Of a stretch of 53,063 bases of DNA, positions 23,500 to 32,284 are shown one piece after another. The position numbers and the translations under genes were made by a program. Each line of letters opens with the position of its first letter. Position 1 is the first letter of the stretch. The stretch comes from JAMXLO01 sp036494925 (lineage in GTDB: Bacteria; Pseudomonadota; Alphaproteobacteria; Acetobacterales; Acetobacteraceae). The DNA lies in the NCBI GenBank assembly GCA_036494925.1, contig DASXNR010000525.1, positions 1 through 53,063 of the forward strand, in the 5' to 3' direction. The notes under the pieces were generated by a model that searched no databases, had not been told where the DNA came from, and worked only from the letters and a program-made list of their open reading frames with translations.

Positions 23500-24516
23500 A
23501 TGCGCGTCGCTTTGATCGGTGTGTCGCACTGGCACACACCGTTCTACCTGGACCCGCTGCTGACCATGCCCGACATGTCGTTGATCGCCGTCAGCGACCC
23601 CGACCCGGCACGTGCCGAGGAAGTCGCGGCGAGGGGGCGCTGCCCGGCGTTCGACGACTATCGCGAAATGTGCGCGCGGCTGAAGCCCGATTTTGTCTTC
23701 GCGCTCGGCCGCCATTGCGACATGGCGGACGAGGCGCGCTTCCTGATCACGGAACGTATCCCGTTCGCGATGGAAAAGCCCTGTGCCATCACCGCCGTTG
23801 ACGCCCACGACATCGCTGCCCGCGCCGCACGGGAAAAACTGTTCGCGGCGGTGCCGTTCGTGATCCGCTACAGCCCGCTGATCAACACAATCCGCGAGGT
23901 CGCCGCCGGTGAAGCACTGCACTACATCGTGTTCAAGTTCGTCGGCGGTATGGTGGATCGCTACCACGAGCAGCGCGTCGAATGGATGCTGCACCGCGCC
24001 GCCGCCGGCGGCGGCCCGTTGCTCAATCTTGGTGTGCACTTTCTCGACCTTTGCCGCGTACTGCTTCCCGGCGCAAAGCTGCATGTCGTCGGCGCGGCCA
24101 TGTCGAACCACCTCGCCCATCTCGACATCGAGGACCATGCCGTCGTGCTGATGCGTGGCGGCGGCGCGACGTGCACGGTGGAGACTGGCTATCTCTATCC
24201 TGCGCCCAATTCGGTGTTCGATCTGCACTACTCGATTCGCACCGACGGACACTACTTCGCCGCGCGTGACAACCAGACTCTGGAGATTCTCGACAACAAC
24301 CGCCGGCGCGACGTGCGTTCGATGCCGCTGACCAACTCATTCTTCTATCCCACCTTCGTCACCGACACACTGCGTCGTGTTGCGCGTGGCGAAGCGCCGA
24401 TCGCCGACCTAGCCGACATGGCGGAAGCGATGGACCTTGTCGAAGCGGCCTACGCTGCCTCGCCGCTCACTCCGCCAGCGCCGGCGCCAGGCTTCCCTCC
24501 AGATCGGCCGCGGTGA
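23500..24516 (+). CDS. Gfo/Idh/MocA-family oxidoreductase
   Basis: A 338-residue protein with an N-terminal NAD(P)-binding fold (MRVALIGVSHWHTPFYLDPL, then LIAVSDPDPARAEEVAARG). The family motif E-K-P appears in IPFAMEKPCAITAVDAHDIA near residue 93. The C-terminal substrate domain contains GGPLLNLGVHFLDLCRVLLPG. Family members oxidise or reduce sugars and other polyols or imino compounds; the substrate here is unknown. The G-x-G-x-x-G loop is atypical (GVSHWH). The ATG at 23500 follows GCGAGGAGC from a repeat unit. Its end overlaps the convergent MFS gene by 50 bases. Confidence 0.85.
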   Translation: MRVALIGVSHWHTPFYLDPLLTMPDMSLIAVSDPDPARAEEVAARGRCPAFDDYREMCARLKPDFVFALGRHCDMADEARFLITERIPFAMEKPCAITAVDAHDIAARAAREKLFAAVPFVIRYSPLINTIREVAAGEALHYIVFKFVGGMVDRYHEQRVEWMLHRAAAGGGPLLNLGVHFLDLCRVLLPGAKLHVVGAAMSNHLAHLDIEDHAVVLMRGGGATCTVETGYLYPAPNSVFDLHYSIRTDGHYFAARDNQTLEILDNNRRRDVRSMPLTNSFFYPTFVTDTLRRVARGEAPIADLADMAEAMDLVEAAYAASPLTPPAPAPGFPPDRPR

Positions 24517-25771
24517 TCTGCGCGCGAACGAACAACTGCAGGATGACCGCGCCGAGCACGGTGATCGCCGCACCGATCGCCAGGGCGATGACGAACGAAC
24601 CGGTAACATCGACCACGAAGCCGGTGACCAGCGGCGACACGGTGCCGCCGATATAGCCGCCGAAATTCTGGATGCTGGCGACCGACGTGCAATAGGACTG
24701 CGGCGCCACCGCGGTGATCAGCGTCCACTTGCCGGCGATGCCCAGCGCCAGGAAGTACATCGCCAACGAGATGAACACGATCGCCTGGGTCGGACTGGCC
24801 GCCGTAGTGGCAATCACGGTGAACAGCCCCGACAGCAGTAGCCCGATGATGGAGGGAAGCCGGCGGCTCGCCACCAGGTCCATGCCGCGCGCGTTCAGCC
24901 GATCGGTGAACCAGCCCCCGCTCCACGCGCCGAGGATCGAGCAGAACAGCGGGATAGACGCCAGGAAGCCGGTCTTGGCGATGCTGATGTGCTGCTGCAT
25001 CTCGAGATAGGCCGGCAACCAGGTCTGATACATCCATACCGCATAGCCGGTGCAGAACGCACCCAACATCAGTCCCCACATCGACTGGAAGCGGAACAGC
25101 CGGCCCCAGTTGCGCGCCTCCACCTTGCCCTCGCCCGCTCGGTTGGCGGCGAGATACGCCTGGTCCTGTGGCTCGAGCGGTGCTGTAGCCGGATCGCGGT
25201 ACAGCTTGAACCACACCGCTGCGCCCAGTACTCCGAGCAGGCCCATGGTAATGAACATGGTGCGCCAGCCGAACGCCAACATCAGACCGGTGAGCAACGG
25301 CGGCGCGATGAACGGACCGATGCTGCCGCCTGAATTGTATACCCCGGTCGGACGGCCACGGTCCTTCACGTGGAACCAGTCGCTGGTGACGCGCACCGCA
25401 GCCGGAAACGCTGGACACTCGGCAGCGCCGAGAGCGACGCGCGCCCACAGCAACTGCACATACGACACCGCGAAGCCGCCCGCCGCTTGCGCGAGCGACC
25501 ACAGCACCAGCGCCACGCCGACCAGCCAGCGTGGCCCGAGCCGATCGAGGAAATAGCCGATCGGCACTTGGCACAGCGCGTAGGTGATCGACCACGCCGA
25601 CTGCAGCGCACCGATCGCGGTGGCGCTGATGCCGAACTCCTCGCGGATCTTGATGTTGCCGACGGCGAGTGTGGAGCGATCCACGTAGTTCAGTGCAATG
25701 GCCGCGGTGGCGAGCCCGATAGCGATCCACTGCATCCGCCGCATCCGCGGCGAGATAGGCGAGACGGCCAT
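24467..25771 (-). CDS. MFS transporter, anion:cation symporter type
   Basis: A 434-residue major facilitator with 12 predicted spans. The first span has GLATAAIALNYVDRSTLAVG, typical of the anion:cation symporter (hexuronate, phthalate, galactarate) subfamily. The loop 2-3 motif is GYFLDRLGPRWLVG. The conserved ALGAAECPAFPAAVRVTSDW in the fourth and fifth span region also fits that subfamily. It probably imports an organic anion with protons. The ATG at 25771 follows CTGGAGGAGAC. It is divergent from the NCS2 permease and convergent with the Gfo/Idh/MocA gene, with which it may share a substrate. Confidence 0.87.
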   Translation of the reverse strand: MAVSPISPRMRRMQWIAIGLATAAIALNYVDRSTLAVGNIKIREEFGISATAIGALQSAWSITYALCQVPIGYFLDRLGPRWLVGVALVLWSLAQAAGGFAVSYVQLLWARVALGAAECPAFPAAVRVTSDWFHVKDRGRPTGVYNSGGSIGPFIAPPLLTGLMLAFGWRTMFITMGLLGVLGAAVWFKLYRDPATAPLEPQDQAYLAANRAGEGKVEARNWGRLFRFQSMWGLMLGAFCTGYAVWMYQTWLPAYLEMQQHISIAKTGFLASIPLFCSILGAWSGGWFTDRLNARGMDLVASRRLPSIIGLLLSGLFTVIATTAASPTQAIVFISLAMYFLALGIAGKWTLITAVAPQSYCTSVASIQNFGGYIGGTVSPLVTGFVVDVTGSFVIALAIGAAITVLGAVILQLFVRAQITAADLEGSLAPALAE

Positions 25772-25903
25772 GTCTCCTCCAGTCGGCGGAAACCGGCACC
25801 CGCCGTTTCTTGCCATTCATACGATTGGCGCACCTCCATCCGATGTTGGCAAGTGGCTCAAGTATTTGGCAGCATGGGTTGCCGCGTGCCAGGAATCGCA
25901 CCG

Positions 25904-27697
25904 ATGCCAAGCAAGCCCGCGCCAATCGCAGGCCTCCGCGGCCTGCGAGCGAAAGCCCGCACGCTGCTGATGACGGCGTCCGGCGATGCCGTCACCAAGA
26001 AGCCCGCCGCGCTCGCCTACGGACACGAGGAGGTGCCGCCAGCGGCCGTCACCTGGATCAGCGCGGTCCAGCACGTCGGCGTGTGCGCGATATTTTCGAT
26101 CTATCCCCTCATCATCGCGCGCCAGGCGAGACTGCCAGTGGATCAGATCACCAACATCCTGCAACTGGGATTTTTGGTCCTGGCGGTCGCTACATTTCTG
26201 CAAGCTCTGCCGCGTGGCCCGGTAGGCAGCCGCTTCCTGGCGCCGTCGATCTACACCGGCGTGTATCTCGCCCCTTCCATACTGGCAATGAAGACCGGCG
26301 GATTGCCGCTGGTGTGGGGCATGACGATCTTCGCAGGACTCGTGGAGATGGTGCTGTCACGGGCGTGGTCCCGCCTTCGCCCCTTCATCCCGCCCGAATC
26401 GGCCGGTCTCGTGGTCTTTCTTGTGGGGACCATCATCGGGCTCGCTGCATTCCGTGTGGTGCTCGAGGACAGCCCCACCGGCACGCTCACCGCGCAAGAC
26501 GGCATCGTTACGGGATGCGCACTCGCCGTCATGATTGCGCTCAATATCTGGAACAAAGGCCTGCTGAGGCTGTTCTGCATTCTGGTCGGAATGCTCGTTG
26601 GCTATATCGCCGCCGCCATGGCTGGTCTTCTGACGCTGCATGATCTGAGCAATGCGTTGAACCGTCCGCTGCTCGCGCTCCCGACCGTCTCCCGTATCTC
26701 CTGGGCATTCGATTGGTCACTGGCGGTCCCGTTCGCCGTCAGCGGGCTCGCAGCGGCAATGAACACGACAGCCGTGCTAACGACCTACCAACGGCTGACC
26801 GATGCCGATTGGGTGCGGCCCCACATGACTTCGATCGGACGCGGCGTACTCGGCGACGCGATCGCGACGACGATCGCGGGATTATGCGGGACCTATGGTG
26901 TCACGGTGTCCAGCGCGAATGTGGGCCTAGTTGCTGCGACCGGGGTTGCGAGCAGGGTCATTGCATTCGCGGTTGCCGCCATTCTCGCTTTTGCCGCCCT
27001 GCAACCAACGGTCATCGGGGTGCTTACGATCATGCCCCGTCCGGTGATGGCGGCTGCGATGCTCTTCACCGCAGTCTTCATCATGATCAGCGGCGTGCAG
27101 ATCATCTCGACCCGGGTGCTGGATGGGCGCCGCACGCTGGTCATCGGCATGGGAATGCTGTCGTTCTTCGTCGTCTCGGTTTATCCGATCGTATTCACCA
27201 ACGCACCGGAATGGGCGCAGCCGCTGGTGACCTCGCCGCTCGTCATTGCAACGCTGGTCGCGCTTTCGCTCAATCTTCTGTTCCGGATCGGTATTCGCAG
27301 GACGGTGACGGTAACGATCGATCCGGGCACCCCCGACGCGGACGAGATCACTAAATTCATCGAACGCAATGCCGGTATCTGGGGCGCGCGCCGGGATGTG
27401 ATCAACCGGGTTGAATTCGCGGTCCAGCAAATGATCGACGCTGTCATCGCGTTTTGCGACGCCAGGGGTCCGATCCGGATCGACATCAGCTACGACGAAT
27501 TCGTTATCAACGTGGTCGTGACCTATGACGGTGCGCCATTGGAATTTCCCACGCAGCCGCCGACCCATGTGGAGATCATCGAGGCCGAGGACGGCCACCA
27601 GCGGCTCGCCGGCTTTCTGATCAGGCGCTCCGCGGATCGGATGGGTGCGGTCGGTGATTCTGGGCAGACCGTGGTGCGCCTGCATTTCGACCATTAG
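25904..27697 (+). CDS. NCS2 nucleobase:cation symporter fused to a degenerate RsbW-like ATPase domain
   Basis: This 597-residue protein has two parts. Residues about 40-465 form an NCS2 (xanthine/uracil) permease with the first-span Q-H motif in WISAVQHVGVCAIFSIYPL and 12-14 hydrophobic segments. The later substrate segment includes LCGTYGVTVSSANVGLVAATG. Residues about 475-597 are soluble and resemble the GHKL ATPase fold of anti-sigma factors. An N-box-like helix (RVEFAVQQMIDAVIAF), VVVTYDGAPLEFP, then AGFLIRRSADRMG and QTVVRLHFDH are visible. The N-box Glu and Asn appear replaced by Gln and Asp, so ATP hydrolysis is doubtful. ATG 25904 follows CAGGAATCGCACCG; ATG 25874 is an alternative. 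Confidence 0.85.
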   Translation: MPSKPAPIAGLRGLRAKARTLLMTASGDAVTKKPAALAYGHEEVPPAAVTWISAVQHVGVCAIFSIYPLIIARQARLPVDQITNILQLGFLVLAVATFLQALPRGPVGSRFLAPSIYTGVYLAPSILAMKTGGLPLVWGMTIFAGLVEMVLSRAWSRLRPFIPPESAGLVVFLVGTIIGLAAFRVVLEDSPTGTLTAQDGIVTGCALAVMIALNIWNKGLLRLFCILVGMLVGYIAAAMAGLLTLHDLSNALNRPLLALPTVSRISWAFDWSLAVPFAVSGLAAAMNTTAVLTTYQRLTDADWVRPHMTSIGRGVLGDAIATTIAGLCGTYGVTVSSANVGLVAATGVASRVIAFAVAAILAFAALQPTVIGVLTIMPRPVMAAAMLFTAVFIMISGVQIISTRVLDGRRTLVIGMGMLSFFVVSVYPIVFTNAPEWAQPLVTSPLVIATLVALSLNLLFRIGIRRTVTVTIDPGTPDADEITKFIERNAGIWGARRDVINRVEFAVQQMIDAVIAFCDARGPIRIDISYDEFVINVVVTYDGAPLEFPTQPPTHVEIIEAEDGHQRLAGFLIRRSADRMGAVGDSGQTVVRLHFDH

Positions 27698-27737
27698 CCG
27701 GCCGGCGAACCCCGATGGCATTGGGTTGCCGGCCGGC
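27697..27737 (+). terminator. Strong GC hairpin after the NCS2 permease gene
   Basis: The arms GCCGGCCGGCGAACCC and GGGTTGCCGGCCGGC pair over about 15 bp with one bulged G around a 10-base loop. The structure begins at the last base of the permease stop codon. No U-run follows, so it may act as an intrinsic terminator of the GC-rich kind, a Rho pause site or an RNA-stability element. It separates the permease from the FrnE-like gene at 27781. Confidence 0.55.
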
Positions 27738-27780
27738 CGGTTCGTGCCCATGTTGCGGGCAACGCACAGGAGCAGCGACA

Positions 27781-28452
27781 ATGGACGAATCGCCGGCAGG
27801 ATTGCGCATCGACATCGTCTCGGATGCGATCTGCCCGTGGTGCTACATCGGCAAGCGCCAGCTCGAGCGGGCGTTGGCCACGCTGGCGCGGGAAGGGCTG
27901 CACTTCTCGGTCCACTGGAACCCGTTTCAGCTTAACCCGGATATGCCGAAGGAAGGCCGCGACCGCATCGCCTATCGCGCACAGAAATTCGGCAGCGCCG
28001 AACGTGCGCGCGAGCTGGATGAGCGGGTGGCGGACGCCGCCGCCAACGTCGAGCTGAGCTTCCGCCAGGACCTGATGCTGCGCACGCCGAACACGTTGGA
28101 TGCGCACCGGCTGATCTGGTTGGCCGGCCGTGAAGGCATGCAGGACGCGGTGATGGAGGCGGTGTTCGCCGCCTATTTCACCCAGGGCTGCGACATCGGC
28201 GATCGCGACGTGCTGGCCGACTGCGCCGCGTTGGGCGGTATGGACCGCGCCGCGGTAGCCGAGTTCCTGGCCGGCGAGGTGGCGGCGCAGGAGATGCTGG
28301 CTGCCGACCGCGCCGCGCGCGAGGCCGGCGTGAACGGCGTGCCGTCGTTCTTCCTCGACGGCTACGGCCTGTATTCCGGCGCGATGCCTGCCGAGACCAT
28401 GGCCGAGGCGCTGCGCAAGGGCCACCACATCCTGCGCCAGCGAGCGGCGTAG
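27781..28452 (+). CDS. FrnE/DsbA-family thiol oxidoreductase
   Basis: A 223-residue DsbA-fold protein of the FrnE type, cytoplasmic as there is no signal peptide. The active-site C-P-W-C lies in SDAICPWCYIGKRQLERAL near residue 17. Other family segments are HWNPFQLNPDMPKEG, LDAHRLIWLAGREG and the cis-Pro loop GVNGVPSFFLDGYGLYSGA. Family members oxidise or isomerise thiols, and some are linked to polyketide tailoring or metal stress. The ATG at 27781 follows AGGAGCGACA. It precedes metY by 54 bases on the same strand, which may link it to sulfur metabolism, though that is only context. Confidence 0.88.
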   Translation: MDESPAGLRIDIVSDAICPWCYIGKRQLERALATLAREGLHFSVHWNPFQLNPDMPKEGRDRIAYRAQKFGSAERARELDERVADAAANVELSFRQDLMLRTPNTLDAHRLIWLAGREGMQDAVMEAVFAAYFTQGCDIGDRDVLADCAALGGMDRAAVAEFLAGEVAAQEMLAADRAAREAGVNGVPSFFLDGYGLYSGAMPAETMAEALRKGHHILRQRAA

Positions 28453-28506
28453 CGAGCGCCCTGCCGCATCGGCTATAACTCGCCGCCATCATAGCGGGAG
28501 CAAACC

Positions 28507-29826
28507 ATGTCCAACGAGACGAAGCATCCGGAAACGCTGGTGCTGCACGCCGGCTGGCGGCGGGATCCAGCGACCAATGCCGTCGCCGTGCCGATCTACC
28601 AGACCACGTCCTACCAGTTCGACAGCGCCCAGCACGCGGCGAACCTGTTCGGCCTCAAGGAACTCGGCAACATCTACACCCGCATCATGAATCCGACGCA
28701 GGATGCGTTCGAGAAGCGCATCGCGGCGGTGGAGGGCGGGGTGGCGGCGCTGGCGCTTGCATCCGGCCAGGCGGCGTCGGCGTTCTCAGTGCAGAACCTC
28801 GCGCGCGTCGGCGACAACATCGTGAGTTCCACCGACCTCTACGGCGGCACCTGGAACCTGTTCGCCAACACGCTGAAGGACCAGGGGATCGAGGCGCGCT
28901 TCGTCGATCCCGCCGACCCCGAAGCGTTCGCGCGCGCCACCGATGACCGCACCCGCGCCTACTACGCCGAGACGCTGCCCAATCCGAAGCTGATGGCATT
29001 CCCGATCGCCGAGGTGGCTGCCATCGGCCGCAAGTTCGGCATCCCGCTGATCATGGACAACACCGCGGCCCCCGTGCTGGTGCGGCCATTCGACCATGGC
29101 GCGGCGGTGACGATGTATTCGACCACCAAATACATCGGCGGCCACGGCAATTCGATCGGTGGCGTGGTGATCGACGGCGGTAACTTCCCGTGGGATCAGC
29201 ACAAGGAACGCCAGCCGCTGCTCAACACGCCGGATCCCAGCTACCATGGCGCGGTGTGGGCGGAGGCCGCCAAGCCGCTCGGACCGATCGCCTACATCCT
29301 GCGGATGCGCGTCGTGCTGCTGCGCGACCTCGGCGCGTCGATGAGTCCGTTCAACGCATTCCTGTTCCTGCAAGGGCTGGAAAGCATGCCGTTGCGCATG
29401 CGCGAGCACTGCAAGAACACGCTGGCGGTGGCGCAGTACCTGTCGCGGCGCAAGGAGGTGACGCGGGTGATCCATCCGGCGTTCCACAACGGTGTCGCGG
29501 CCGAGCGGACCGCGAAGTATCTGCCGAACGGGCACGGCGGGCTGCTGGGCTTCGAACTGGCCGGCGGCATCGCGGCGGGACGCGCCTTCATCGATGCGCT
29601 GCAATTGTTCTACCACGTGGCGAACATCGGCGACTCGCGCAGTCTGGCGATCCATCCGGCCAGCACGACGCACTCACAGCTTTCGTCGGAGGAACAGCTC
29701 GCGACCGGCGTGACGCCCGGCTACATCCGGCTGTCGGTCGGCATCGAGCACATCGACGACATCATCGGCGATCTGGCGCAGGCGCTCGATGCAGCCGGTG
29801 GCGGGTTGAAGGCGGCGGCGGAGTAG
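28507..29826 (+). CDS. metY: O-acetylhomoserine aminocarboxypropyltransferase (MetY-type)
   Basis: A 439-residue PLP enzyme of the Cys/Met metabolism family, length and motifs as in O-acetyl-L-homoserine sulfhydrylase. It starts with TLVLHAGWRRDPATNAVAVP and has YQTTSYQFDS, RIMNPTQDAFEKRIAALEGG-like residues (with V for L) and DNTAAPVLVRPFDHG. The PLP lysine is K208 in YSTTKYIGGHGNSIGG. The C terminus carries HPASTTHSQLSSEEQ and PGYIRLSVGIEHIDDII. It makes homocysteine from O-acetylhomoserine and sulfide in the cytoplasm. The ATG at 28507 follows GCGGGAGCAAACC. The hydrogenase protease gene begins about 24 bases beyond its stop. Confidence 0.92.
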   Translation: MSNETKHPETLVLHAGWRRDPATNAVAVPIYQTTSYQFDSAQHAANLFGLKELGNIYTRIMNPTQDAFEKRIAAVEGGVAALALASGQAASAFSVQNLARVGDNIVSSTDLYGGTWNLFANTLKDQGIEARFVDPADPEAFARATDDRTRAYYAETLPNPKLMAFPIAEVAAIGRKFGIPLIMDNTAAPVLVRPFDHGAAVTMYSTTKYIGGHGNSIGGVVIDGGNFPWDQHKERQPLLNTPDPSYHGAVWAEAAKPLGPIAYILRMRVVLLRDLGASMSPFNAFLFLQGLESMPLRMREHCKNTLAVAQYLSRRKEVTRVIHPAFHNGVAAERTAKYLPNGHGGLLGFELAGGIAAGRAFIDALQLFYHVANIGDSRSLAIHPASTTHSQLSSEEQLATGVTPGYIRLSVGIEHIDDIIGDLAQALDAAGGGLKAAAE

Positions 29827-29849
29827 CAGGATCGACCGGGTCTTTCGCC

Positions 29850-30374
29850 ATCGGAAAGGTTCTTGTCGTCGGCTATGGCAACCCGCTGCGCGGCGATGAC
29901 GCTATCGGTCAGGTGGCGGCCCAGGCATTTCTCCGAGAGGCAGCCATCGAAGGCGCGACCGCGGTCGCCTGCCATCAGCTTGCACCAGAGTTGGCGAAGC
30001 GTATTGCCACGGTGGATCTGGTGGTTTTTATTGATGCCTCTGCCGGCGGTCAGCCCGGCAGCGTCACCGTCACCCGGCTGCACAGCGGAGCCGGGTCGTT
30101 GACCGCCTTCTCCCACCATGTCGATCCTAGCGGATTGCTCGTCATGGCGGACCACCTCTTTGGCCGATCGCCCCAGGCTTTCCTTGTGGCTGTGGGCGCA
30201 GGCTCTCTAGAGCTCGGCGACGCACTGTCAGACGCCGTCGCTGCTGCTCTGCCGCACGTCGTGGCAACTGTACGGCATCTGGTTTTGCGGCATCTGCAAC
30301 AGACCACATCGGTCGAGCGGCAGGTCAGTTGCGCATTGAATCCAGGACAGACCCAGCGGCGTCGATCAACCTGA
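29850..30374 (+). CDS. hoxW: [NiFe]-hydrogenase maturation protease, start codon uncertain
   Basis: A protein of about 174 residues of the HycI/HyaD/HoxW protease family. It has VLVVGYGNPLRGDDAIGQVA at the start (the Asp binds Ni), VVFIDASAGGQPGSV with the second ligand Asp, and FSHHVDPSGLLVMADHLFG with the His. All three metal ligands are present. It should trim the C-terminal tail of the large subunit HoxH, encoded convergently next door; the two genes overlap by 50 bases. No ATG, GTG or TTG lies in frame near the expected start. An ATC at 29850 is the best-placed codon and is used here as a placeholder. A non-canonical start, a coupled restart from metY or a small 5' lesion are the options. 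Confidence 0.72.
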   Translation: MGKVLVVGYGNPLRGDDAIGQVAAQAFLREAAIEGATAVACHQLAPELAKRIATVDLVVFIDASAGGQPGSVTVTRLHSGAGSLTAFSHHVDPSGLLVMADHLFGRSPQAFLVAVGAGSLELGDALSDAVAAALPHVVATVRHLVLRHLQQTTSVERQVSCALNPGQTQRRRST

Positions 30375-31743
30375 TCTCCACCGGATACTGGCCCGCCGCG
30401 TGCGTGGAGCAGCTGAGACACGGGTCATAGGCCCGCAGCACGGCCTGCACCCGATTGAGCATGCCATCCTGCAGCCGATTGCCGTCGACGTAGTGGCGGC
30501 TGACCTGATTGATGCTGCGGCCAATCGCAAGATTGTTGTTGCCGGTCGCGATGATCAGGTTGGCCCATGTTATCGCGCCGTCCTCGTTGACCTTGTAGTG
30601 GTGGATCAGGGTGCCGCGCGGCGCCTCGGCCATTCCGATGCCCTCCAGCGCATTCACCCCGGCGCGGGCGCGAACATGCCGATCCAGGATCGATGCGTCG
30701 TGCAGCAATACCTCCATCCGCTCGATGCAGTAGATGATCTCGACCAGTCGGGCGTAGTGGTAATGGAACGAGCTCTGCGCTATGTCGCCGCATCGCTGGT
30801 GGTATTCTGCGAATTCGGCGTCCGCCGCCTCGGTGCCGCAGCGGGCGACGACGTTGAGGCGAGCGAGCGGACCGACACGGAACACGCCGTCAGGATAGCC
30901 GAGTTGCCTGAAGTACGGCGCCTTCAGGAAGGAATGCGCCACCGTTGCCTCGCCGACGAACTGCTCGAAGTCCTGCGCCGGCATCCGATCCACCACGACC
31001 TTTCCCGCGGCGTCGATGAAGCGGAGATGGCCGTCGTAGAGTTGCAGGTTGCCGCTGTCGTCGATCAGCCCGGAGTACATCGTTGGGGCGTTGCCGAACA
31101 CGGCGATCTCGTCGCTGAACCGATCGACGATCCCCTTGAACAACTCCAGTGTGCGAAGCGCGATCGCCTTCGCTTCCGGCAGCGCAGCCAGGATGCGGTC
31201 CCGGCCGGCGATCTCGAGCGGAGCATTGACCCCGCCGGGAACCGCCCAGGACGGGTGGACGCGCTCTCCGGCCAGTCCCTCGATTACCTGCTGACCGAAC
31301 CGGCGCAGCGCTATGCCGTCACGAGCAAGCTGCGGATGGTCCTCAATGACGCCGACAATGTTGCGCCGCGCAGGATCTGAGTCGAAGCCGAGCAACAGGT
31401 CGGGGGCCGAGAGGTGGAAGAAGCTCAGGGCGTGTGACTGGATAACCTGGCCACAATGCATGATCTCGCGGAGTTTGGCCGCGGTCGGCGGCACGCGCAC
31501 GCTCATGATGGCTTCGCACGCCTTGGCGGAGGTGATCAGATGACTGATCGGACAGATGCCGCAGATGCGCGACGTGATGGCAGGCATTTCATAGTACGGC
31601 CGACCCTCGCAGAACTTCTCGAACCCGCGAAACTGGGTGACATGGAACGCTGTCTCGGTGACGCGACCCTCGTCGTCGAGTTGGATGGTGATCTTCGCGT
31701 GGCCCTCGATGCGGGTAACCGGATCGATGACGATCGTCTTCAT
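30325..31743 (-). CDS. hoxH: NAD(P)-linked [NiFe]-hydrogenase large subunit (HoxH)
   Basis: A 472-residue catalytic subunit of a group 3 cytoplasmic [NiFe]-hydrogenase. The N terminus is KTIVIDPVTRIEGHAKITIQ. The first nickel motif is RICGICPISHLITSAKACE near residue 62, and the second is DPCLSCSTH near the C terminus. A 24-residue tail after that His is the expected pro-peptide removed by the maturation protease. With HoxY it interconverts hydrogen and protons plus electrons. The ATG at 31743 follows GAGGAGCAGCTC. It is last in the hoxE-F-U-Y-H operon, 10 bases after hoxY. Confidence 0.94.
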   Translation of the reverse strand: MKTIVIDPVTRIEGHAKITIQLDDEGRVTETAFHVTQFRGFEKFCEGRPYYEMPAITSRICGICPISHLITSAKACEAIMSVRVPPTAAKLREIMHCGQVIQSHALSFFHLSAPDLLLGFDSDPARRNIVGVIEDHPQLARDGIALRRFGQQVIEGLAGERVHPSWAVPGGVNAPLEIAGRDRILAALPEAKAIALRTLELFKGIVDRFSDEIAVFGNAPTMYSGLIDDSGNLQLYDGHLRFIDAAGKVVVDRMPAQDFEQFVGEATVAHSFLKAPYFRQLGYPDGVFRVGPLARLNVVARCGTEAADAEFAEYHQRCGDIAQSSFHYHYARLVEIIYCIERMEVLLHDASILDRHVRARAGVNALEGIGMAEAPRGTLIHHYKVNEDGAITWANLIIATGNNNLAIGRSINQVSRHYVDGNRLQDGMLNRVQAVLRAYDPCLSCSTHAAGQYPVEIRLIDAAGSVLDSMRN

Positions 31744-31753
31744 GAGCTGCTCC

Positions 31754-32284
31754 TCAACCGAAGCGCACCCTGGTTCTGAGGTCGGGTATGCGCCCCTCCA
31801 GGACCTCGTTGAGAACGTACAGGATCGTCGGAGCCGACGGTGGGCACCCGGGCACGTGCAGATCGACCTTGACCACGTCGTGCAGCGGTAGCGCATGCTT
31901 CAGCAGCGTCGGGACGCCTTCCGTCGGGTGGCCTTTCCCGACGTCGGAGCCTTCGACATAGACGCGATCGAACAGCGCCTTCAGCGGAAACGGGTTGCGC
32001 ATGCCGGTGACGTTGGTGGTGATGGCGCAGTCGCCGAGAGCGACCAGGATGCGCGTGCGCTGGCGGACCAGCTGTATCTTCTCCAGATCTTCCTCGGAGC
32101 TGACCGCGCCCTCGACGATCGCGACATCGACGTCGTCGGGATACTCGCGGGCATCGACCAACGGGCTGTAGACCAGGTCCGCCTTGGCGGCGATGGTGAT
32201 CAGCCCCTCGTCCACGTCGAGCAGCGACATGTGACAACCGGAACAGCCGTCCAGCCACATCGTGGCCAGTCTGGGCTTCTTCAT
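31754..32284 (-). CDS. hoxY: [NiFe]-hydrogenase small subunit (HoxY)
   Basis: This 176-residue protein has the proximal 4Fe-4S ligands in WLDGCSGCHMSLLD (C-x2-C) near residue 14, ALGDCAITTNVTGMRN near 95, and HVPGCPPSAPTILYVL near 150. Its short length without the C-terminal ferredoxin part is normal for group 3 enzymes. It relays electrons from HoxH to the diaphorase module. The ATG at 32284 overlaps the hoxU stop by three bases, so translation is coupled. It has no Tat signal, so the enzyme is cytoplasmic. Confidence 0.93.
   Translation of the reverse strand: MKKPRLATMWLDGCSGCHMSLLDVDEGLITIAAKADLVYSPLVDAREYPDDVDVAIVEGAVSSEEDLEKIQLVRQRTRILVALGDCAITTNVTGMRNPFPLKALFDRVYVEGSDVGKGHPTEGVPTLLKHALPLHDVVKVDLHVPGCPPSAPTILYVLNEVLEGRIPDLRTRVRFG

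Noticed and set aside
25370..25903. Upstream extension of the NCS2 permease frame
   Set aside because: The frame is open, but it is antisense to the MFS transporter gene and H/R-rich; permease homology begins after 25904.
28453..28506. Possible SAM riboswitch before metY
   Set aside because: The gap is only 54 bases and I could not align it with any SAM aptamer consensus.
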